Positions 1 to 4,164 of a stretch of DNA of 5,974 nucleotides are shown here, one piece after another (position 1 is the stretch's first letter; each line of letters opens with the position of its first letter). The notes below the pieces were generated by a model. That model made no database searches. It saw nothing but the letters and a program-made list of their open reading frames with translations, and was not told the origin of the DNA. Both the position numbers and the translations under genes were made by a program. The stretch spans positions 1 through 5,974 of the forward strand of contig JBBINV010000109.1 in assembly GCA_037443705.1 (NCBI GenBank). Direction: 5' to 3'. Source of the DNA: 2-02-FULL-66-14 sp037443705 (GTDB taxonomy: Bacteria > Pseudomonadota > Gammaproteobacteria > Burkholderiales > SG8-39).

Positions 1-65
1 GCGCGCGGCAGCCCCTTGCCGGCGAGCCAGGCGTGGTCGAACTCGACGTGGAACGGGGTATGCAC
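1..65 (-). CDS. Start of an unidentified divergent gene (partial, runs off the window)
   Basis: Reading leftward from a GTG whose first base is at 65, the frame is open to the window edge and gives about 21 residues, beginning MHTPFHVEFDHAWLAGKGLP. Nearly all third codon positions are G or C, as in the clear genes here, and the residues look like ordinary protein. The overlapping plus-strand frame, ending at the TGA at 85-87, gives a less protein-like string. No ATG lies in frame between the GTG and the AT-rich region upstream. No Shine-Dalgarno sequence is at normal distance; an AGGGA sits about 15 bases before the GTG. I do not recognise the family from so few residues. Being divergent from a tungstate transporter, it could encode a tungsten or molybdenum enzyme or a regulator, but nothing visible shows this. 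Confidence 0.4.
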   Translation of the reverse strand, partial: MHTPFHVEFDHAWLAGKGLPR

Positions 66-71
66 GGAAAA

Positions 72-128
72 GCATATATATCCCTGAAAGGCACTGGATG
101 TAAAGTCATCGCGGGGAAGAATATATGC
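72..128. promoter_or_regulatory. Divergent intergenic region with inverted ATATATGC elements
   Basis: The 83 bases between the putative minus-strand start (65) and tupB (149) are much richer in A+T than the rest of the window. GCATATAT at 72-79 and ATATATGC at 121-128 are exact inverted copies separated by 41 bases, so each divergent transcript would carry the same octamer shortly before its start. Each copy is preceded, in its own direction, by a purine run (AGGGA and GGGGAAG). The right copy followed by AACG loosely resembles a half-site of the molybdate regulator ModE (TATATAACG type), but the arms are too far apart for the classical ModE palindrome. A regulatory role is inferred from position and symmetry only. 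Confidence 0.35.
75..104 (-). promoter_or_regulatory. Candidate sigma70-type promoter for the divergent gene
   Basis: On the minus strand, TTTACA (104-99, five of six matches to TTGACA) lies 18 bases before TATATA (80-75, four of six matches to TATAAT). The GTG start at 65-63 follows the -10 element by 9 bases, so transcription would begin at or next to the start codon and give a leaderless or nearly leaderless message. This agrees with the missing Shine-Dalgarno sequence. It rests on consensus matching in an AT-rich patch, so confidence is low. Confidence 0.3.
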
Positions 129-148
129 AACGCAAAACATAAGTCGCC

Positions 149-850
149 ATGGGGCTCCTGGAGTCGCTGGCCGAGGGGCTGCGCCTGGTCGCGACGCTCG
201 AGCTGCGCCTGTGGGAGATCGTAGGGCTGTCGCTCGCGGTGAGCCTCTCGGCGGTGCTGCTCGCGACGATCGCCGGGCTGCCGATCGGCGCGGCGGTCGC
301 GGTCGGCCGCTTTCCGGGCCGGCACGCGGTGGTCGTGACGCTCAACGCCTTGATGGGGTTGCCGCCGGTGGTCGTGGGACTGGCGATCTACCTGCTGCTC
401 TCGCGCGCCGGCCCCCTGGGGCCGCTCGGGCTGCTGTTCACGCCCGGCGCGATGGTGATCGCGCAGACGGTGCTGATCGCGCCGATCATCGCCGCGCTCT
501 GCCGCCAGTCGGTCGAGGACGCCTGGACCGAGTACGAGGAGCAGCTCCGGTCGCTCGGCGTCGAGGGCGTGCGCGCGGCGCTCACCGTGCTGTGGGACAT
601 CCGCTTCTCGCTCCTCACCGCGGTGCTCGCGGGCCTGGGGCGCGCGAGCGCCGAGGTCGGCGCGGTGCTGATCGTGGGCGGGAACATCGACGGCGTCACG
701 CGCGTGATGACGACCACGATCGTGCTTGAGACCTCCAGGGGCGATCTGCCGCTCGCGCTGGGACTCGGAGCCGTGCTCATCGCGATCGTGCTCGCCCTGA
801 ATGCCGCCGCCTACCTCGTGAAGGAAGCGGCGCGCCGGAGGTACGGGTGA
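149..850 (+). CDS. tupB: Tungstate ABC transporter, permease subunit TupB
   Basis: This 233-residue inner-membrane protein forms the channel of a tungstate importer, receiving the oxyanion from TupA and driven by TupC. Hydrophobic stretches lie at roughly residues 23-52, 60-84, 97-117, 153-175 and 201-224. The cytoplasmic coupling (EAA-type) loop is around 135-180 and includes GLGRASAEVGAVLIVGGN, a pattern typical of TupB/ModB-like permeases. The length is normal for TupB. The stop overlaps the tupC start by 4 bp. The ATG at 149 is the first start codon after an in-frame stop at 140-142, but no Shine-Dalgarno sequence precedes it. A good one (GGGGAAG, 113-119) instead precedes an ATG at 125 that opens only a five-codon reading frame. 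Assignment to tungstate rather than molybdate rests mainly on the neighbouring tupA. Confidence 0.9.
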   Translation: MGLLESLAEGLRLVATLELRLWEIVGLSLAVSLSAVLLATIAGLPIGAAVAVGRFPGRHAVVVTLNALMGLPPVVVGLAIYLLLSRAGPLGPLGLLFTPGAMVIAQTVLIAPIIAALCRQSVEDAWTEYEEQLRSLGVEGVRAALTVLWDIRFSLLTAVLAGLGRASAEVGAVLIVGGNIDGVTRVMTTTIVLETSRGDLPLALGLGAVLIAIVLALNAAAYLVKEAARRRYG

Positions 851-1557
851 TCCTGCCGCTGCGCCTGGATGACGTGTCGTTCGCCGCCGGAGGGCGCACG
901 CTGATCGAGCGCGTGTCGCTCGAGATCGGCGCCGGCCCCAGCACGATCCTGCTCGGCGCGAACGGCGCCGGTAAGAGCCTGCTCATGCGCCTGATGCACG
1001 GGCTGCTCGCGCCCTCGTCCGGCCGGGTCGTGTGGAACGAGCCGCAGAACGGGCGCCGGCCGCGCCAGGCGATGGTGTTCCAGCGCCCGGTGATGCTGCG
1101 CCGCTCCGCCCTCGCGAACGTCGTGTTTGGATTGAAGGTTTCGGGCGTGGATCCAGGCGAGCGGGAAAAGGCCGCAATCGAGGCGCTTGAAGAGGTCGGT
1201 CTTGCGGCAGCGGCGCACTGGCCCGCACGCGTGCTCTCGGGTGGCGAGCAGCAGCGCCTCGCGCTCGCGCGCGCCTGGGCGCTGCACCCGGAAGTGCTGT
1301 TCCTCGACGAGCCGACCGCGAACCTCGATCCGGGCGCGACGCGCGAGATCGAGAACGTGATCAAGGCGTTCGACGCCGCCGGCACCAAGATCGTCATGTC
1401 CACGCACAACCTCGGCCAGGCGCGGCGCGTGGGCGACGAGATCGTGTTCGTGCACGAGGGGCGTGTGCTCGAGCGCGCGCCGGTCGATACTTTTTTCAAG
1501 CAACCCGCCACGGCCGAAGCCGCGGCCTTCGTCAAAGGGGAACTGCCGTGGGGATAG
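847..1557 (+). CDS. tupC: Tungstate ABC transporter, ATP-binding subunit TupC
   Basis: This 236-residue cytoplasmic ATPase powers tungstate import through TupB. All ABC motifs are present and intact: Walker A GANGAGKS (37-44), Q-loop glutamine 79 in VFQRP, signature LSGGEQQR (130-137), Walker B VLFLDEPT (150-157), D-loop NLD (159-161) and H-loop histidine 187. There is no C-terminal regulatory extension of the kind seen in ModC, which at about 350 residues is longer. This fits the short TupC type. The GTG start at 847 overlaps the tupB stop as GTGA. GGAGG at 837-841 is spaced 5 bases from it, so translation is probably both coupled and independently initiated. The 3' end overlaps the start of tupA by 10 bp. 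Short homologues are often labelled generic phosphate- or energy-coupling ATPases; the neighbours decide in favour of TupC. Confidence 0.92.
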   Translation: MILPLRLDDVSFAAGGRTLIERVSLEIGAGPSTILLGANGAGKSLLMRLMHGLLAPSSGRVVWNEPQNGRRPRQAMVFQRPVMLRRSALANVVFGLKVSGVDPGEREKAAIEALEEVGLAAAAHWPARVLSGGEQQRLALARAWALHPEVLFLDEPTANLDPGATREIENVIKAFDAAGTKIVMSTHNLGQARRVGDEIVFVHEGRVLERAPVDTFFKQPATAEAAAFVKGELPWG

Positions 1558-2321
1558 CGCATGCGGCACTGATCGGTTTCATTACGGTAGCGTCTACGAC
1601 TTCGACCGAGCAGTCGGGCCTCTTCCGGCATCTGCTGCCGATCTTCGAGAACAAGACCGGCATCCAGGTGCGCGTGGTTGCGCTCGGCACCGGCCAGGCG
1701 CTCGACATGGGCAGGCGCGGCGACGCCGACGTGGTGTTCGTGCACGCGAAGCCGCTCGAAGAAAAGTTCGTAGCCGAGGGCTACGGCGTGAAGCGCTTCG
1801 AGGTCATGTACAACGATTTCATCCTCGTAGGCCCGAAGTCCGATCCTGCCAGGGTGAACGGCACGAAGGACATCGTGGCGGCGCTGCAGAAGATCAAGGC
1901 GGCGCAGGCTCCGTTCGCCTCGCGCGGCGACAAGAGCGGCACCCATTTCGCTGAGCTGCAGCTCTGGAAGGCCGCCGGCGTCGACATCGCGAAAGACAAG
2001 GGGCCGTGGTACCGCGACACCGGCTCGGGCATGGGCCCGGCACTCAATTCCGCTTCCGGCATGAACGCCTACATCCTCGCCGACCGCGCGACGTGGCTTT
2101 CGTTCAAGAACCGGGGCGATCTCACGATCTCGGTAGAGGGCGACCGGCGCCTGTTCAACCAGTACGGAATCATCCTGGTGAATCCGGCGAAATACGCCCA
2201 CATCAAGAAGGACATGGGCCAGGCGTTCATCGACTGGGTGCTCTCGGCCGAAGGGCAGACGGCGATCGCGGAATACAAGATCGGCGGCGAGCAACTGTTC
2301 TTCCCGAACGCGGGCAAATAG
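1548..2321 (+). CDS. tupA: Tungstate-binding protein TupA, without an evident signal peptide
   Basis: This 257-residue protein is the solute-binding component that captures tungstate for TupBC. Hallmarks in order are VASTTSTEQSGL (14-25), the oxyanion-binding TTS motif of TupA; GTGQALDMG (47-55); GDADVVFVH (58-66); YNDF (88-91); SRGDKSGTH (125-133), with the arginine known to be important in TupA; and GSGMGPAL (159-166). The start GTG at 1548 has an excellent Shine-Dalgarno sequence (AAAGGGGA, about 1535-1542) and overlaps tupC. The N-terminus is odd. Only about ten residues (MGIAHAALIG) precede the first beta-strand FITVAST, with no positive charge and no room for a signal peptide plus cleavage site. 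No start codon was found upstream in frame within the roughly 100 bases I read. Family members normally carry a leader of 20 or more residues. The gene may have lost its leader, or there is a sequence error at the 5' end. Binding-protein identity is secure; export is uncertain. Confidence 0.92.
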   Translation: MGIAHAALIGFITVASTTSTEQSGLFRHLLPIFENKTGIQVRVVALGTGQALDMGRRGDADVVFVHAKPLEEKFVAEGYGVKRFEVMYNDFILVGPKSDPARVNGTKDIVAALQKIKAAQAPFASRGDKSGTHFAELQLWKAAGVDIAKDKGPWYRDTGSGMGPALNSASGMNAYILADRATWLSFKNRGDLTISVEGDRRLFNQYGIILVNPAKYAHIKKDMGQAFIDWVLSAEGQTAIAEYKIGGEQLFFPNAGK

Positions 2322-2341
2322 GAGGCAGGCCGCCGAGCAAC
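2281..2341. repeat. Small inverted and direct repeat around the tupA stop
   Basis: TCGGCGGC at 2281-2288 and GCCGCCGA at 2329-2336 are perfect inverted copies 40 bases apart, spanning the tupA stop. CGAGCAAC also occurs directly repeated at 2288-2295 and 2334-2341. No run of T follows either arm, so this is not a standard intrinsic terminator. It is the only pairing of note in the convergent gap between tupA and the minus-strand PIN gene (2322-2344). It may be chance in G+C-rich DNA. Confidence 0.2.
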
Positions 2342-2344
2342 CGA

Positions 2345-2680
2345 TTATTCGGGTGAGAAAAGCTCCACGCGATGGACCTTCGCCGCCTGTCGATGGCCGT
2401 GATCGAGCGTGGCAAGTGGAATGCCCAAGCCTCGCGCCAGATCGAAATAAAGCGCATCGTAGCCTTGCAGGTGATAGCGCTTCGCGCGCCCCAGGACCTT
2501 GCGACGGTGCTCCCGAAGCAGCACGTGCCCCATCTCGATGCCCCACTGCACGGGCACATGAAGGATCGCGCCTTCGGCCGCAGCCACGCTCACCGCGGCA
2601 GCGTAGGCGGCGCGCTCAGGAGTCTCCTTGAGGAACCAGGCGAGCGAAACGCTGGCATCGAGCGCCAGCTCGATCGCCAT
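2345..2680 (-). CDS. Shortened PIN-domain protein, VapC-like toxin
   Basis: This 111-residue protein has the order of a VapC-type PIN ribonuclease, which cleaves RNA in the cytoplasm and is held in check by a partner antitoxin. The four acidic metal-binding positions are visible: Asp8 (LDASVSLAWF), Glu49 (WGIEMGHVLLR), Asp75 (GYDALYFDLA) and Asp93 (LATLD). Related PIN toxins are usually about 130-140 residues and carry some 30 more between the xEVxxxLLRAERR-like helix and YDALY. Here REHRRKVLG runs almost directly into RAKRYHLQGYDALY, so an in-frame internal deletion is likely, near 2490-2510. Catalytic residues survive but the fold or dimer contacts may not. The ATG at 2680 shares one base with the stop of the upstream small gene (TGATG), indicating translational coupling. 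The gene converges on tupA with a 23-bp gap. Confidence 0.75.
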   Translation of the reverse strand: MAIELALDASVSLAWFLKETPERAAYAAAVSVAAAEGAILHVPVQWGIEMGHVLLREHRRKVLGRAKRYHLQGYDALYFDLARGLGIPLATLDHGHRQAAKVHRVELFSPE

Positions 2681-2847
2681 CAGCGCGCGAGACGGTCGCC
2701 GCGCGCCTCCGCGAGTGCCTGCTCGGCGGTACGCGTTCCGCGAACCCGCTGAAGGCGACGGATGTTCGCCGCGATTCGTTTTCCGGCGGCGCGGCGCTTC
2801 GCGGCGATCGTTCTTCGGGCAACCACTACAGGTTCCGAGATCTTCAC
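2680..2847 (-). CDS. Putative small basic antitoxin (VapB-like) for the PIN toxin
   Basis: A minus-strand frame from the GTG at 2847 encodes 55 residues, beginning MKISEPVVVARRTIAAKRRA and ending RTAEQALAEARGDRLAR. It is rich in Arg, Lys and Ala, mostly helix-forming, and strongly basic. Its stop overlaps the ATG of the PIN gene by one base, the classic arrangement of an antitoxin followed by its toxin. I recognise no firm DNA-binding fold; a short VapB-like or phd-like role is inferred from size, position and coupling. A basic rather than acidic antitoxin is unusual, although a basic DNA-binding segment is common. The start lacks a good Shine-Dalgarno sequence, and a TAGAAT element lies 6 bases upstream. 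A longer frame at 2616-2822 on the same strand is a shadow of this gene. Confidence 0.6.
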   Translation of the reverse strand: MKISEPVVVARRTIAAKRRAAGKRIAANIRRLQRVRGTRTAEQALAEARGDRLAR

Positions 2848-2853
2848 GGCTTT

Positions 2854-2859
2854 ATTCTA
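2854..2859 (-). promoter_or_regulatory. Candidate -10 element for the antitoxin-toxin pair
   Basis: Minus-strand TAGAAT (five of six matches to TATAAT) ends 6 bases before the GTG of the small antitoxin gene, so the transcript would start at or beside the start codon and be leaderless. No good -35 hexamer stands 17 bases upstream (ATACCT, 2882-2877). An activator, an extended region or chance must explain the rest. The evidence is a short AT-rich match within G+C-rich DNA. Confidence 0.3.
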
Positions 2860-2883
2860 ACCTGCGCCTGTCCTTGAGGTATC

Positions 2884-2913
2884 GTGAGCGCCGCGCATGG
2901 ACGCGGCGCTCAC
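2884..2913. repeat. Perfect 12-bp inverted repeat with the TSUP start codon in its loop
   Basis: GTGAGCGCCGCG (2884-2895) and CGCGGCGCTCAC (2902-2913) are exact reverse complements separated by six bases, CATGGA. The ATG at 2897-2899 is the start codon of the TSUP transporter gene. As RNA this makes a very stable hairpin presenting AUG in its loop and burying the bases just upstream. As DNA it is a 30-bp palindrome lying about 37-66 bases upstream of the antitoxin start, where a dimeric repressor could bind. Neither strand shows a T run after it, so it is not an intrinsic terminator. Confidence 0.6.
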
Positions 2914-3658
2914 CAACGAGCTCACGATTGCGGCCCTCGCGGCCGGGATGCTGGTCGCCGCGTTCGTCTACGCCTCGGTCGGGCACGGCGGCGCATCGGC
3001 GTACCTGGCGGCGATGGCGCTCGCGGGCGTGGCGCCGCAGGAAATGCGGCCGATCGCGTTGACCCTGAACATCGCAGTCTCGGCGATCGCGAGCTACAAG
3101 TTCTGGCGCGCCGGGCACTTCCGCTGGCGGCTCTTCTGGCCGTTCGCGGCAGTGTCGATACCGCTCGCGTTCGCCGGCGGCGCGATCACGCTCCCGGGCA
3201 CGGCCTACCGGGTGCTGGTGGGGATCGTGCTTCTCTACGCCGCCTGGGCGCTATGGCACAGCGGCCGCGCGGGCAACGAGATGCGGCCGTTACGCGACCC
3301 TCCGCTCGCCCTGGCGATGGCGGTCGGCGCGGCGATGGGGCTGCTCGCGGGGCTCACCGGAGTCGGCGGCGGGATCTTCCTCAGCCCGCTGCTCCTGATG
3401 CTGGGGTGGGCAGGCACCAGGCAGACCTCGGCGGTGGCAGCGCCGTTCATCCTCGTCAATTCGATCGCCGGCCTCGCCGCGGGGTACGGTGCCGGAGCGG
3501 CGGCGCTGCCGGACCACATCTGGGCGCTCGCGGCCGCGGTGCTGGCCGGCGGATGGGCCGGGGCCGAGTACGGCAGCCGGCGCCTCGCCAATCCGGCGGT
3601 GCGGCGCGTCCTCGCCGCGGTCCTCGCGATCGCCGGCACGAAGATGGTTCTGGTGTAG
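2897..3658 (+). CDS. TSUP family (TauE/SafE-type) membrane transporter
   Basis: This 253-residue inner-membrane protein has about eight hydrophobic segments, near residues 9-28, 33-45, 52-68, 78-97, 104-120, 136-156, 160-200 and 207-225, with a last one around 238-253. It shows the internal duplication of the TSUP/DUF81 family: ASVGHGGASAYLAAMALAG (26-44), then MRPIALTLNIAVS, is echoed by GLTGVGGGIFLSPLLLMLG (152-170), then TSAVAAPFILVNS. Characterised relatives move sulfite, sulfoacetate or other sulfur compounds, usually outward; the substrate here is not evident. The length is normal. The ATG at 2897 gives a full first membrane segment, whereas the next in-frame ATG (2948) would cut it short. 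No clear Shine-Dalgarno sequence is seen and the start lies in a hairpin loop. mobB follows after 11 bp, so the gene probably belongs to the cofactor operon and may handle a sulfur or metal oxyanion linked to it. Confidence 0.85.
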   Translation: MDAALTNELTIAALAAGMLVAAFVYASVGHGGASAYLAAMALAGVAPQEMRPIALTLNIAVSAIASYKFWRAGHFRWRLFWPFAAVSIPLAFAGGAITLPGTAYRVLVGIVLLYAAWALWHSGRAGNEMRPLRDPPLALAMAVGAAMGLLAGLTGVGGGIFLSPLLLMLGWAGTRQTSAVAAPFILVNSIAGLAAGYGAGAAALPDHIWALAAAVLAGGWAGAEYGSRRLANPAVRRVLAAVLAIAGTKMVLV

Positions 3659-3669
3659 ATTCGAAGGCG

Positions 3670-4164
3670 ATGAAAACCTTCGGCTTCGCGGGCTGGTCGG
3701 GCAGCGGAAAGACCACCCTCATCGAGCAGCTCATTCCGCGATTCGTCAAGCGCGGCATCCGCGTATCGCTCATCAAGCACGCGCACCACACGTTCGACGT
3801 GGACCAGCCGGGAAAGGACTCCTACCGGCACCGCCACGCCGGAGCCACCGAAATCCTCGTGACTTCGTCGCGCCGCTGGGTGCTGATGCACGAGCTTCGC
3901 GGCGCGCCCGAGCCGACGTTCGAGGAGCAGGTGAAGCGTCTTTCGCCGTGCGACCTGCTGCTCGTCGAGGGGTTCAAGCACGCGCCGATCCCGAAGCTCG
4001 AGGTCTGGCGCGCCGCCACCGGCGAGCCGCTCATCCATCCGAACGATCCGCACGTCGTCGCGGTGGCTTCCGACACGAAGGTGGAAACGCGGCTGCCACT
4101 GCTGGATCTGAACGACGCCGGCGCGATCGAAAGCTTCGTGCTCGGGCACGTGGGGCTCGCATGA
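3670..4164 (+). CDS. mobB: Molybdopterin-guanine dinucleotide biosynthesis protein MobB
   Basis: This 164-residue P-loop GTP-binding protein assists the MobA step that joins GMP to molybdopterin, making the dinucleotide cofactor in the cytoplasm. Visible motifs are the P-loop GWSGSGKTTL (8-17); the family signature KHAHHTFDVDQPGKDSYRHR (36-55), followed by AGA; and DLLLVEGFKH (95-104), with the Walker-B-like aspartate and conserved Glu-Gly. Length and order are typical. The ATG at 3670 puts the P-loop at the right distance from the N-terminus. The same frame is open much further upstream, but that part is the opposite-sense shadow of the TSUP gene. GAAGG (3663-3667) sits only 2 bases before the ATG, closer than ideal. 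The stop overlaps the moeA start by 4 bp (ATGA). No mobA is present in the window. Confidence 0.93.
   Translation: MKTFGFAGWSGSGKTTLIEQLIPRFVKRGIRVSLIKHAHHTFDVDQPGKDSYRHRHAGATEILVTSSRRWVLMHELRGAPEPTFEEQVKRLSPCDLLLVEGFKHAPIPKLEVWRAATGEPLIHPNDPHVVAVASDTKVETRLPLLDLNDAGAIESFVLGHVGLA

Noticed and set aside
66..148. Classical ModE palindrome
   Set aside because: The TATATA-like arms are separated by about 41 bases rather than 6-7, and the flanking CG bases match only in part.
1548..1572. ATG at 1561 as the tupA start
   Set aside because: It is out of frame with tupA and meets a stop after three codons.
777..2546. Long minus-strand open frame (589 codons) across tupC and tupA
   Set aside because: It is the antisense of well-identified genes with intact motifs. 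Long shadow frames are expected in G+C-rich DNA, and its product is Arg/Ala/His-rich without recognisable domains.
2616..2822. 68-residue minus-strand frame upstream of the PIN gene as the antitoxin
   Set aside because: It overlaps the toxin start by 65 bases, its codon pattern is poor, and the frame at 2680-2847 couples exactly to the toxin by TGATG.
2884..2913. Intrinsic transcription terminator
   Set aside because: The stem is strong, but no T run follows on either strand and it contains the start codon of a gene.
2884..3669. N-terminal extension of MobB reading through the TSUP gene
   Set aside because: The residues are Arg/Gly-rich shadow sequence; the conserved MobB protein begins at 3670 with a P-loop at the usual distance.
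2848..3669. Molybdenum-cofactor riboswitch upstream of the cofactor genes
   Set aside because: Only 49 bases precede the TSUP gene and 11 precede mobB, too little for that RNA, and no matching structure was seen.
3489..4160. N-terminal extension of MoeA
   Set aside because: The upstream frame is a shadow of the TSUP gene and mobB; MoeA homology begins at the ATGA overlap at 4161.
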